The position numbers and the translations under genes are program-made. Below, piece by piece: positions 38,932 to 46,199 of a stretch of 51,592 nucleotides of DNA (positions are counted from its first letter, which is position 1; each line of letters begins with the position of its first letter). Below the pieces are notes generated by a model, which made no database searches, had not been told where the DNA came from, and saw only the letters and a list, made by a program, of their open reading frames with translations. Origin of the DNA: an uncultured Lactobacillus sp. (GTDB lineage Bacteria > Bacillota > Bacilli > Lactobacillales > Lactobacillaceae). Where the stretch lies: the NCBI GenBank assembly GCA_905204935.1, contig CAJLBJ010000015.1, positions 1 through 51,592 of the forward strand, written 5' to 3'.

Positions 38932-41574
38932 ATGAAAGAATTATCAAGTGCTCAAATTCGGCAAATGTATCTTGATTTTTTCAAGACTAAAGGTCACGAT
39001 ATTATGAAGAGTGCACCATTAGTGCCAATTGATGATCCAACTTTGTTATGGATTAACTCAGGGGTAGCAACCATGAAAAAATATTTTGATGGTTCGGTTG
39101 TCCCTAAGAACCATCGCATGACAAGTTCACAAAAATCAATTCGAACCAATGATATTGAAAATGTGGGACGGACAGCACGTCACCATACATTATTTGAAAT
39201 GTTAGGTAACTTTTCTATCGGCGATTACTTCAAAAAAGAAGCAATTGCTTGGGCGTGGGAATTATTAACTAGTCCTGAATGGTTTGCAATGGAAAAAGAA
39301 AAACTTTACGTGACTGTTTATCCAAAAGATACAGATGCAAAGAAATATTGGCAAGAAATCGGGATGCCAGCTGATCATATTTATGAAGTTGAAGATAATT
39401 TCTGGGATATTGGCGAAGGTCCATCTGGTCCGGATACCGAAATTTTTTATGATCGTGGTCAAGAAATGAATAACTTGCCAGAAGACCATCCTGAAAATTA
39501 TCCTGGTGGCGAAAACGAACGTTATTTAGAAATTTGGAATATCGTCTTTTCTGAATTCAATCATAAGCCTGATGGAACTTATGAACCACTTCCACATAAA
39601 AACATCGATACGGGGATGGGATTAGAACGAGTTGTTTCAGTTTTCCAACATGCTAAAACCAACTTTGAAACCGACTTGTTTATGCCAATCATCGATGAGA
39701 CAGCTACTATGGCTAAAGGTTATCATTATGGTGATAATGTTGAAAAAGATGTTTCCTTTAAAGTGATTGCTGATCATGCACGTGCCGTGACTTTTGCGAT
39801 TGGTGATGGTGCGTTACCTTCAAATGAAGGTCGTGGCTATGTAATTCGTCGTTTAATTCGGCGAGCTGTTATGCATGGACAAAAGTTAGGTATCGATCAA
39901 GCCTTCTTATACAAATTAGTGCCAGTCGTAGGCAAGATTATGGAATCTGCTTATCCAGAAGTCTTGCAACAAGCAGATTATATTGCCAAAGTTATTCGAA
40001 TGGAAGAAGATCGCTTTAACGACACCTTAAAAGATGGGATGCAATTATTAGATGATTTGATTAGTGAAACTAAGGCTGCTAATAAAGATATCTTGCCAGG
40101 AGCACCGGTCTTTAAACTTTATGATACCTATGGCTTCCCAATGGAATTGACGAAAGAATATGCGCAAGAACAAGGTTTAAGTGTTGATGAAGCTGGTTTT
40201 GATGAACAGATGCAACAACAAAAGCAACGCGCACGTGCAGCTAGAAGTGATGCTAAATCAATGGGTGTTCAAAGTGCCTTATTAACTGATATTAAGACAG
40301 AAAGTCAATATGTTGGTTATGATGTTTTGAGTTGTGAAGCAACTTTGACAGATATTATTGTTGATGAAGCTTTAGTAGATGAAATTACAACTGGTAAAGC
40401 ACGCTTAATCTTTTCTAAGACACCATTTTATGCAGAAATGGGTGGCCAAGTTGCTGATAAAGGTGTGATTAAAGACCAAAATGGGCAAGTAGTTGCACAA
40501 GTGATTGATGTGCAACATGCTCCAAATGGTCAAAACATGCATTTAGTTGAAGTTGAAGGCTGCTTGCAAGTTAATGGTCAATATCTATTAGAAGTTGATG
40601 AAACATTCCACAATAAAGTTAAGAAAAACCATACAGCAACACACTTGTTAGATCAAGCTTTACGTGATGTCTTAGGTAATCATACACATCAAGCCGGTTC
40701 ATTGGTAGAACCAACTTATTTACGTTTTGACTTTACAAATCTTGGTGCGGTAACTAAAGAACAATTAGCACAAGTTGAAGCAATTGTTAATGAAAAGATT
40801 TGGGCAAGTTTACCAGTTGAAACTATCGAAACTGATTTAGAATCAGCTAAGAAGATGGGAGCAATTGCTTTATTTGCCGATAAATATGGTGATTTAGTGC
40901 GGGTTGTTAAAGTTGGTGATTACTCAATGGAATTTTGTGGCGGCAATCACGTGGCTAACACCAGTGAATTAGGTTTGTTTAAGATTGTGTCTGAATCAGG
41001 TGTTGGGGCTGGCGTACGTCGGATTGAAGCTGTAACTTCAAAAGAAGCGTATGAATTCTTAGAACAACGTAATCATCTGTTAAATGCAACAGCTACTGCG
41101 ATGAAAGTTGTACAATTAAAAGAAGTTCCACGTAAAGTTGAACAATTACAACAACAAATCAAAGAATTAGAACAACAAAAACAAGCATTGGAAGATAAAT
41201 TTGCGAGCCAACAAGCAGCAGATGTCTTCAAAAATGTCGAAACAATTAATGGTAAGACGTTGATTGCTAAAGAAGTTAAAGTTTCAGGTATGAGCCAATT
41301 ACGCCAATTAGCTGATCAATGGAAGACTAATGAATATTCTGATGTTTTAGTGTTGGCAACTTCAACTGAAGATGGCAAGGTTAACTTGATTACAGCGATG
41401 AGTGGTACAGCTATTCAAGCTGGGCTTAAAGCTGGAGATTTGATTAAAGCTATTGCACCTGCTGTTGGTGGTGGCGGCGGTGGCCGTCCTGATATGGCTC
41501 AAGCTGGTGGAAAGAATCCATCTGGTATCAAGGATGCTTTGCAACAGGCTGGTCAATGGTTGGCTGAAAAATAA
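38932..41574 (+). CDS. alaS: Alanine-tRNA ligase
   Basis: Charges tRNA-Ala. The 880-aa class II synthetase has the catalytic core (FFKTKGHDIMKSAPLVP..., GLERVVSVFQ), the editing domain with HTATHLLDQAL (HxxxH) and CGGNHVANTSELG, a coiled coil near 725-765, and the C-terminal glycine-rich C-Ala domain (GGGGGGRPDMAQAGG). The length is standard. AAGGAAAGGA precedes the ATG. Expression is controlled by the T-box leader just upstream. Confidence 0.98.
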   Translation: MKELSSAQIRQMYLDFFKTKGHDIMKSAPLVPIDDPTLLWINSGVATMKKYFDGSVVPKNHRMTSSQKSIRTNDIENVGRTARHHTLFEMLGNFSIGDYFKKEAIAWAWELLTSPEWFAMEKEKLYVTVYPKDTDAKKYWQEIGMPADHIYEVEDNFWDIGEGPSGPDTEIFYDRGQEMNNLPEDHPENYPGGENERYLEIWNIVFSEFNHKPDGTYEPLPHKNIDTGMGLERVVSVFQHAKTNFETDLFMPIIDETATMAKGYHYGDNVEKDVSFKVIADHARAVTFAIGDGALPSNEGRGYVIRRLIRRAVMHGQKLGIDQAFLYKLVPVVGKIMESAYPEVLQQADYIAKVIRMEEDRFNDTLKDGMQLLDDLISETKAANKDILPGAPVFKLYDTYGFPMELTKEYAQEQGLSVDEAGFDEQMQQQKQRARAARSDAKSMGVQSALLTDIKTESQYVGYDVLSCEATLTDIIVDEALVDEITTGKARLIFSKTPFYAEMGGQVADKGVIKDQNGQVVAQVIDVQHAPNGQNMHLVEVEGCLQVNGQYLLEVDETFHNKVKKNHTATHLLDQALRDVLGNHTHQAGSLVEPTYLRFDFTNLGAVTKEQLAQVEAIVNEKIWASLPVETIETDLESAKKMGAIALFADKYGDLVRVVKVGDYSMEFCGGNHVANTSELGLFKIVSESGVGAGVRRIEAVTSKEAYEFLEQRNHLLNATATAMKVVQLKEVPRKVEQLQQQIKELEQQKQALEDKFASQQAADVFKNVETINGKTLIAKEVKVSGMSQLRQLADQWKTNEYSDVLVLATSTEDGKVNLITAMSGTAIQAGLKAGDLIKAIAPAVGGGGGGRPDMAQAGGKNPSGIKDALQQAGQWLAEK

Positions 41575-41619
41575 TAAATATTTTTATCAAATTTTATTGA
41601 TAGAAATGTAACAAAGTTT

Positions 41620-41658
41620 GTCCTCTTTTCTGGATGATTCCAGAGAAGAGGACTTTTT
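41620..41658 (+). terminator. Rho-independent terminator after alaS
   Basis: GTCCTCTTTTCTGGA / TCCAGAGAAGAGGAC hairpin, then T5. Confidence 0.9.
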
Positions 41659-41687
41659 GTTTATGGTTTAAGGCTTATAAATTAGTC

Positions 41688-41727
41688 TTACCCTAAAATG
41701 GTATATACATATACCATTTTAGGGTAA
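41688..41727. promoter_or_regulatory. Perfect 40-bp palindrome upstream of the glmS promoter
   Basis: Two 19-base arms (TTACCCTAAAATGGTATAT and its exact complement) are separated by AC. It ends five bases before the glmS -35. There is no T-tract on either strand, so it does not look like a terminator. The inner part, TGGTATAT-AC-ATATACCA, resembles GntR/HutC-type operators such as those of NagR-like regulators; that assignment is inference. Confidence 0.6.
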
Positions 41728-41732
41728 ATGTG

Positions 41733-41761
41733 TTGACTATCTTTATATATGGTTGTATAGT
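41733..41761 (+). promoter_or_regulatory. glmS promoter
   Basis: TTGACT (41733-41738), a 17-base spacer and TATAGT (41756-41761), leaving a leader of about 75 bases. Confidence 0.8.
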
Positions 41762-41842
41762 TTATTTTGTTGAGATGTTATCTAAATAATTTATCTATAC
41801 CAATTTTAAAAAGTTAAAAAGATATACAAAGGAAGAGTTAAT

Positions 41843-43657
41843 ATGTGTGGGATTGTTGGAATTGTTGGACATGATCAAGCAACTGAAATTTTACTACAAG
41901 GATTAGAAAAATTAGAATATCGTGGTTATGATTCGGCCGGAATTTATGTGTTAAAACAAGCTAATCAAGGTTTTTTACGAAAAGCTAGTGGCCGTATTAG
42001 TAATTTACGTCAAGAAATTGATGCTAAGGTTAGTGGTAATACTGGGATTGGGCATACTCGTTGGGCAACTCATGGTCAACCAAGTCAAACTAACGCTCAT
42101 CCGCATTCTTCAGCAGATGGTCGATTTTATTTGGTTCACAATGGTGTAGTTGGTAATTTTAAGGAATTAAAAGAAACTTACTTAAAAGATGTTACTTTGG
42201 TTAGTCAGACGGATACTGAAGTAATTGTCCAGTTAATCGGTTATTTTGCAGCTAAAGAAAACTTAGATGCATTTGAAGCTTTAAGAAAAGTAGTCGGTTT
42301 ATTAGATGAATCCTCATCATATGCCTTGGCTTTGATTGATCAAACTCAACCAGAAAAAATATGGATTGCTAAAAATAAGAGTCCATTATTGCTTGGACTA
42401 GGAACCGACTTTAACTGTATTTGTAGTGATGCAATGGCAATGCTTAAATTGACCAATCGTTTTGTAGAGTTGGCTGATGGCGATGTTGCACAACTTAGTC
42501 CAAAGCAAACAGTAATTGAAGATGTAAAAGGAAATGTGGTTAAGCGTAAAGAATTTACGGTAGATCAAGATGCGAGTGCTTCTGAAAAAGGAGCTTATGA
42601 ACATTATATGTTAAAAGAAATCGATGAACAGCCGGCAGTTATGCGGACGTTAGTACAAAAATATTTGCAAACGCCAAATGCAATCGATGAAAAATTATTA
42701 GCTGCGATGAAACAAGCACAACGAATTTATATTGTAGCTGCAGGTACGAGCTATCATGCAGGTTTAGTTGGTAAAGAACTATTTGAAAAGTTAGCACAAA
42801 TTCCAGTAGAAGTACATGTTGCTTCAGAATTTGCCTATAATCCACCATTGCTTGCGCAAAAACCATTCTTTATTTTCTTGTCGCAAAGTGGTGAAACTGC
42901 TGATAGTCGCTCGGTTTTGGTACAAATTAAAGAACAAAACTATCCAGCATTGACCTTGACAAATGTAGCTAATTCAACTTTATCTCGCGAAGCAGATTAC
43001 ACTTTGTTATTACATGCAGGTCCAGAAATTGCAGTTGCTTCAACTAAAGCATATACAGCACAAATTGCAGTCGAAGCAATTTTGGCGCAGGCTTTAGGTA
43101 AGGCTAAGGACTTGCAAAGAGCTAATGAATTAGATTTAGCACAAGAATTAGGTAAGGTTGCTAATGCAATGCAAACTTTAGTTGATGAAAAGTATAAAAT
43201 TGAACAACTAGCTAAACAAGACTTGTTAACAACCAGAAATGCATTTTATATTGGACGTGCGATTGATTATGCAACTGCAATTGAAGCAGCCTTAAAGTTA
43301 AAGGAAGTTTCATATATTCAAACGGAAGGCTTTGCGGCTGGTGAATTAAAGCACGGCACAATTGCTTTGATTGAAGAACAAACCCCAGTTATTGCTTTGA
43401 TAACTTCAGCAAAGACAGCAGCGCATACACGTAGCAACGTGCAAGAAGTTAAAGCTCGCGGAGCACAAGTGATAACGATAGTGAAACAAGCACTAGCGAC
43501 TAAGCAAGATCAAATTATCTTGCCAGATGTAGCAGAACTCTTAAGTCCATTGGTGGCAATTGTACCATGTCAATTATTAGCATATTATGCAAGTAAGCAA
43601 CGAGGATATGACGTAGATAAGCCACGTAATTTAGCTAAGAGTGTAACAGTCGAATAG
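41843..43657 (+). CDS. glmS: Glutamine-fructose-6-phosphate aminotransferase
   Basis: Makes glucosamine 6-phosphate for peptidoglycan and teichoic acid precursors. The 604-aa product begins MCGIVGIVG, with Cys2 (after Met removal, Cys1) as the N-terminal nucleophile. It carries HTRWATHGQPSQTNAHPH in the glutaminase domain, two SIS domains (GTSYHAG, SQSGETADS, EVSYIQTEGFAAGELKHG) and the C-terminal KPRNLAKSVTVE. AAAGGAAGAG precedes the ATG. No glmM lies adjacent. The leader is too short for a complete glmS ribozyme, so control probably acts at the promoter. Confidence 0.97.
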   Translation: MCGIVGIVGHDQATEILLQGLEKLEYRGYDSAGIYVLKQANQGFLRKASGRISNLRQEIDAKVSGNTGIGHTRWATHGQPSQTNAHPHSSADGRFYLVHNGVVGNFKELKETYLKDVTLVSQTDTEVIVQLIGYFAAKENLDAFEALRKVVGLLDESSSYALALIDQTQPEKIWIAKNKSPLLLGLGTDFNCICSDAMAMLKLTNRFVELADGDVAQLSPKQTVIEDVKGNVVKRKEFTVDQDASASEKGAYEHYMLKEIDEQPAVMRTLVQKYLQTPNAIDEKLLAAMKQAQRIYIVAAGTSYHAGLVGKELFEKLAQIPVEVHVASEFAYNPPLLAQKPFFIFLSQSGETADSRSVLVQIKEQNYPALTLTNVANSTLSREADYTLLLHAGPEIAVASTKAYTAQIAVEAILAQALGKAKDLQRANELDLAQELGKVANAMQTLVDEKYKIEQLAKQDLLTTRNAFYIGRAIDYATAIEAALKLKEVSYIQTEGFAAGELKHGTIALIEEQTPVIALITSAKTAAHTRSNVQEVKARGAQVITIVKQALATKQDQIILPDVAELLSPLVAIVPCQLLAYYASKQRGYDVDKPRNLAKSVTVE

Positions 43658-43661
43658 TTAT

Positions 43662-43707
43662 AAAAAAGACATAGAATAGCGTTTTTGCTACTCTATGTCT
43701 TTTTTTG
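43662..43707. terminator. Bidirectional terminator between glmS and the small membrane protein gene
   Basis: AAAAAAGACATAGA...TCTATGTCTTTTTT stem, with T-tracts on both strands. It serves the two convergent genes. Confidence 0.87.
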
Positions 43708-43723
43708 ATTATAGACTTCTTTA

Positions 43724-43972
43724 TTAATTTTTAGTTACTTTGTTGATGATGAATGAAGAAACTCTAAAAATTAGATAAAAGCAACTACTACTAAGAAAGA
43801 AATAAACTATTGCTAAAATAAACGGTAGATACCATAGACCATCTTGGAAAAACATGAGATAGATGTCATTTTTATGTCCCAGTAAAATCAAGATGATTTT
43901 AAAAAAATAATAGCCAACAGTATAGATGATACCTAAGATAACGCTAACTTTAAATTGTTTTAGATTTATCAT
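43724..43972 (-). CDS. Small two-helix membrane protein of unknown function
   Basis: I do not recognise this 82-aa protein. It is very hydrophobic, with two predicted membrane helices (about 8-30 and 47-72), a short polar loop (GHKNDIYLMFFQDG) and a basic C-terminus (INKVTKN). I chose the internal ATG at 43972 because GAGAGGGA lies just upstream; a longer form from 44017 has no ribosome binding site and its ATG overlaps a TATAAT. It is the only complete - strand gene in the window and points towards glmS. It could be a small membrane regulator or an exporter-associated peptide; nothing in the sequence decides this. Confidence 0.6.
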   Translation of the reverse strand: MINLKQFKVSVILGIIYTVGYYFFKIILILLGHKNDIYLMFFQDGLWYLPFILAIVYFFLSSSCFYLIFRVSSFIINKVTKN

Positions 43973-44015
43973 TTGTCCCTCTCTGACTACTCTTAGTAAA
44001 TTGGTGATATTCATC

Positions 44016-44021
44016 ATTATA
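44016..44021 (-). promoter_or_regulatory. Promoter (-10) for the small membrane protein gene
   Basis: TATAAT on the - strand, 44 bases upstream of the chosen start codon. The -35 candidate TTCAAG at 17 bases is weak. Confidence 0.5.
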
Positions 44022-44074
44022 GCGTAAAATAAAATTTTCTTGAATAGTTAGAAATATATTTTTATAAAAGAGTG

Positions 44075-44090
44075 TTGACACCGCTTTCAA
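44075..44090. promoter_or_regulatory. Putative cre site (CcpA operator) on the small RNA promoter
   Basis: On the - strand it reads TTGAAAGCGGTGTCAA, matching WTGNAARCGNWWWCAW except at one W position. It covers the -35 element, so CcpA binding would repress the transcript during growth on preferred sugars. Confidence 0.65.
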
Positions 44091-44103
44091 CTAGAGTTAG
44101 AAT
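44075..44103 (+). promoter_or_regulatory. Promoter of the candidate small RNA
   Basis: Consensus TTGACA (44075-44080), a 17-base spacer and TAGAAT (44098-44103). Confidence 0.72.
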
Positions 44104-44109
44104 AATATT

Positions 44110-44191
44110 CGTAAGGTATTAGTAATTTACCTTCTAATCAATTCTCTTTCTCTCTTATGCCAACCACTGCAAGTTTTGCAGTGGTTTTTTT
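44110..44191 (+). ncRNA. Candidate small regulatory RNA (about 82 nt)
   Basis: A strong promoter directs a short transcript that ends at a good Rho-independent terminator (AACCACTGCAA / TTGCAGTGGTT, T7). In between is a small hairpin (AAGGTA...TACCTT, about 44113-44132) and an unpaired pyrimidine-rich tract TTCTCTTTCTCTCTT (about 44143-44157) that could pair with purine-rich ribosome binding sites. No ORF has a ribosome binding site; the only ATG (44158) gives 14 codons running through the terminator. The cre-like site on the promoter suggests catabolite control. I know of no named family that I can assign it to. Confidence 0.5.
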
Positions 44192-44199
44192 GGTATACT
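44191..44199 (+). promoter_or_regulatory. Extended -10 promoter for the 102-aa protein gene
   Basis: TGG-TATACT at 44191-44199, starting in the T-tract of the small RNA terminator, 34 bases before the start codon. Confidence 0.5.
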
Positions 44200-44232
44200 A
44201 GAGATAATAGATTTAATGAGGAGTTTATTTTG

Positions 44233-44541
44233 ATGAAAAGCAACGAAACTTTAACTTTAATAGAAGAAATTACACGCAATGATGGGAGCCGTTATTTTGA
44301 AATCTCTAATATGGTTCAAAATGGACGAGCCGAATTAGCTGCAATTCGTGGATTTATCAAAGAAGTACGGATTATCCAGATTAATATTCCACGCTCAAGT
44401 AGTGTAATTAAATATGAGCAATATATTAATGAAAACTTCGAGATGCCTAAAGAAGATTTTGATCATTTTGAAGAATGGACAAAAACACCAGAGATGCAAG
44501 AAGTAGTGGCTAACATTTTACGTGATAATCACATTGCTTAA
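44233..44541 (+). CDS. Conserved-looking hypothetical protein, soluble, acidic
   Basis: I do not recognise this 102-aa protein. It has no membrane segment or signal peptide, is acidic in its C-terminal half (EDFDHFEEW), and shows alternating helix- and strand-like stretches (ETLTLIEEI; IKEVRIIQINI). ATG 44233 is preceded by GAGGAG nine bases upstream, which makes it a much better start than any upstream in-frame codon, because those lie within the small RNA terminator. It has its own promoter and terminator. Codon use resembles the neighbours, so there is no sign of recent transfer. Confidence 0.72.
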   Translation: MKSNETLTLIEEITRNDGSRYFEISNMVQNGRAELAAIRGFIKEVRIIQINIPRSSSVIKYEQYINENFEMPKEDFDHFEEWTKTPEMQEVVANILRDNHIA

Positions 44542-44548
44542 TTTTGAC

Positions 44549-44583
44549 TAGAGCGACTTTTACTTGAGTCGTTCTATTTTTTT
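44549..44583 (+). terminator. Rho-independent terminator after the 102-aa protein gene
   Basis: TAGAGCGACT / AGTCGTTCTA stem (one G-T pair) with T7. Confidence 0.88.
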
Positions 44584-44741
44584 GTTGAGCTTTAATTATT
44601 AAATACAAAAAGTGTGTAAATGAGAAAAAAAGCGATGATAAATTAAGTGCCAAAAAACGGTATCAATCTTTTAGTTTTGGGGGTTAGCATATATCTTTGA
44701 AAGAAAAATGTAATTTTTCTAAGAAAAAAATTAAAAAGTGT

Positions 44742-44770
44742 TGCACAATTTTTAAGAATATGATATAAAT
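44742..44770 (+). promoter_or_regulatory. Promoter of the tRNA-Asn cluster
   Basis: TTGCAC (44742-44747), a 17-base spacer and TATAAA (44765-44770), 22 bases before the first tRNA. The 158 bases between the preceding terminator and this promoter hold nothing I can name. Confidence 0.65.
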
Positions 44771-44792
44771 ATATATGTTACTTATAACGATT

Positions 44793-44864
44793 GCTCAGTA
44801 GTTCAGCGATAGAATAATTGACTGTTAATCAAGAGGTCGCTGGTTCGATCCCAGCCTGAGCAGT
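44793..44864 (+). tRNA. tRNA-Asn (GTT), copy 1
   Basis: 72 nt; acceptor TGCTCAG / CTGAGCA, anticodon loop CTGTTAA with GTT, and T-loop TTCGATC on a GCTGG / CCAGC stem. CCA is not encoded. It differs from copies 2 and 3 by A instead of G in the D-loop (AGCGATAG versus AGCGGTAG). Confidence 0.95.
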
Positions 44865-44896
44865 CACTTTGTTTTAACAATCAAGCTTTTAATTTT

Positions 44897-44968
44897 TGCT
44901 CAGTAGTTCAGCGGTAGAATAATTGACTGTTAATCAAGAGGTCGCTGGTTCGATCCCAGCCTGAGCAG
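44897..44968 (+). tRNA. tRNA-Asn (GTT), copy 2
   Basis: Identical to copy 1 except for the D-loop G. It is followed by a 33-base spacer nearly identical to the one after copy 1. CCA is not encoded. Confidence 0.95.
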
Positions 44969-45001
44969 TCACTTTGTTTTAACAATCAAGCTTTTAATTT
45001 T

Positions 45002-45073
45002 TGCTCAGTAGTTCAGCGGTAGAATAATTGACTGTTAATCAAGAGGTCGCTGGTTCGATCCCAGCCTGAGCAG
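45002..45073 (+). tRNA. tRNA-Asn (GTT), copy 3
   Basis: Identical to copy 2. It is followed by a terminator rather than the repeated spacer, so this is the original 3' end of the cluster. Confidence 0.95.
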
Positions 45074-45087
45074 TGAATAAATTGTTG

Positions 45088-45129
45088 TGCTCTCTTTACT
45101 AGATATGCTCTAGTAAGGAGAGCATTTTT
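45088..45129 (+). terminator. Rho-independent terminator after the tRNA cluster
   Basis: TGCTCTCTTTACTAGA / TCTAGTAAGGAGAGCA stem with a five-base loop, then T5. Confidence 0.93.
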
Positions 45130-45221
45130 ATTTAGATTTATAATATCTTGTTACAAGCACAATTGAACGCTTTTTACAAAATAACTGATAAAATGATATA
45201 AAATAATGCTGTTTTAAAATC

Positions 45222-45280
45222 TTTACACAATCTTTACAAAACAACCCAAGGCTCTTTACAAACGCACTGTAACATTTACA
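45222..45280 (+). promoter_or_regulatory. PhoP-box-like TTTACA repeats upstream of pstS
   Basis: TTTACA occurs at 45222, 45233 and 45255, spaced 11 and 22 bases as expected for PhoP direct repeats with an 11-bp period. A further TTTACA lies at 45275 (20 bases on) and another at 45173. TTTACA at 45255-45260 with TACATT at 45277-45282 (16-base spacer) may be the core promoter. Phosphate-starvation control is inferred. Confidence 0.65.
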
Positions 45281-45305
45281 TTGTAGAGGAAAGGAAGAAG
45301 TGAAA

Positions 45306-46178
45306 ATGAAAAAAATTTTGAAAGTGTCCATGCTGATGCTTGTTTTAGGAGGAATCCTGACAGGTTGTGGCAAGACTGATAAACAAAATAATGTAGAAAC
45401 CGTAGCGATTGTTGGTTCGACTGCGATGCAACCTATGGTAGAAATGGGAGCTGAACAGTATCAACGCAGTCATTTTGACGTGCGGATTACAGTGCAAGGC
45501 GGAGGCTCAGGGACTGGTTTGAGTCAAGTGCAATCTGGAGCTGTAACTATTGGGAATTCAGATATTTTTGCACAACAACAAGCAGGAATTGATGCTTCTA
45601 AATTAGTCGACCATAAATTAGCCGTAGTCGGGATGGCACCGGTTATTAATAAAAAAGCTGGCGTCACAAACCTGACGATGGAACAACTACGGGGTATTTT
45701 TGCGGGCAAATATACTAACTGGAAACAAGTTGGTGGCAAAAATCTAGAAATTGTGTTGATTAATCGTGCTCAAGGTAGTGGGACGCGAGCTTCGTTTGAA
45801 CAAAGTGTAATGGCAGGGCAAAAGGCAGCTAAGTCACAAGAACAAGATTCAAACGGAACGGTTCAAAAAATGGTGGCTTCAACGCCAGGTGCTATTAGTT
45901 ATCTTTCATTTTCTTATTTAAATGATACCTTAGTCGCACCAAAGATTGATGGAGTTAAACCAACTGAAAAAAATGTGACAACTAATAAATGGAAAATTTG
46001 GTCTTATGAACACATGTATACTAAAGGTCATCCATCTAAGAAGGTACAAGCATTTATTGATTACATGAAAACATCTAAAAAGATTCAACAAAAATTAGTT
46101 AAAGCATTAGGTTACATTCCGGTGCAAGACATGCAAGTTGAAAAGGATGCTCATGGTAATGTGACTCCAGTAAAATAA
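45306..46178 (+). CDS. pstS: Phosphate ABC transporter substrate-binding lipoprotein
   Basis: Captures phosphate outside the membrane. The 290-aa product has a lipoprotein signal peptide with lipobox LTGC (Cys21), then the PstS fold: VGSTAMQPMVE, GGGSGTGLSQVQSG, IGNSDIF and NRAQGSGTR, the phosphate-contact segments. I chose ATG 45306, eight bases after AGGAAG, giving MKKIL...; GTG 45300 is an alternative two codons longer. It is the first gene of the pst operon. Confidence 0.94.
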   Translation: MKKILKVSMLMLVLGGILTGCGKTDKQNNVETVAIVGSTAMQPMVEMGAEQYQRSHFDVRITVQGGGSGTGLSQVQSGAVTIGNSDIFAQQQAGIDASKLVDHKLAVVGMAPVINKKAGVTNLTMEQLRGIFAGKYTNWKQVGGKNLEIVLINRAQGSGTRASFEQSVMAGQKAAKSQEQDSNGTVQKMVASTPGAISYLSFSYLNDTLVAPKIDGVKPTEKNVTTNKWKIWSYEHMYTKGHPSKKVQAFIDYMKTSKKIQQKLVKALGYIPVQDMQVEKDAHGNVTPVK

Positions 46179-46199
46179 TTTATTTAAGAAGGTGTAGTT

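Larger units (their letters stand above)
44793..45073 (+). repeat. Tandem repeat of the tRNA-Asn unit (period 104-105 bp)
   Basis: Each unit is a 72-bp tRNA plus a 32- or 33-bp spacer (starting TCACTTTGTTTTAACA). The two spacers differ by one A. This near-identity indicates recent duplication or ongoing gene conversion. Confidence 0.9.

Noticed and set aside
41688..41727. The 40-bp palindrome as a terminator of alaS
   Set aside because: alaS already has a good terminator at 41620-41658, and no T-tract follows the palindrome on either strand.
41762..41842. glmS ribozyme in the glmS leader
   Set aside because: The leader from the predicted transcription start is only about 75 bases, and I see no ribozyme core pairing. 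The control element appears to be at the promoter.
43724..44017. A 97-aa version of the - strand membrane protein
   Set aside because: Its ATG overlaps the TATAAT of the likely promoter and lacks a ribosome binding site; the internal ATG at 43972 has GAGAGGGA.
44158..44202. A 14-codon ORF (MPTTASFAVVFLVY) within the candidate sRNA
   Set aside because: It has no ribosome binding site and its codons are the terminator hairpin itself.
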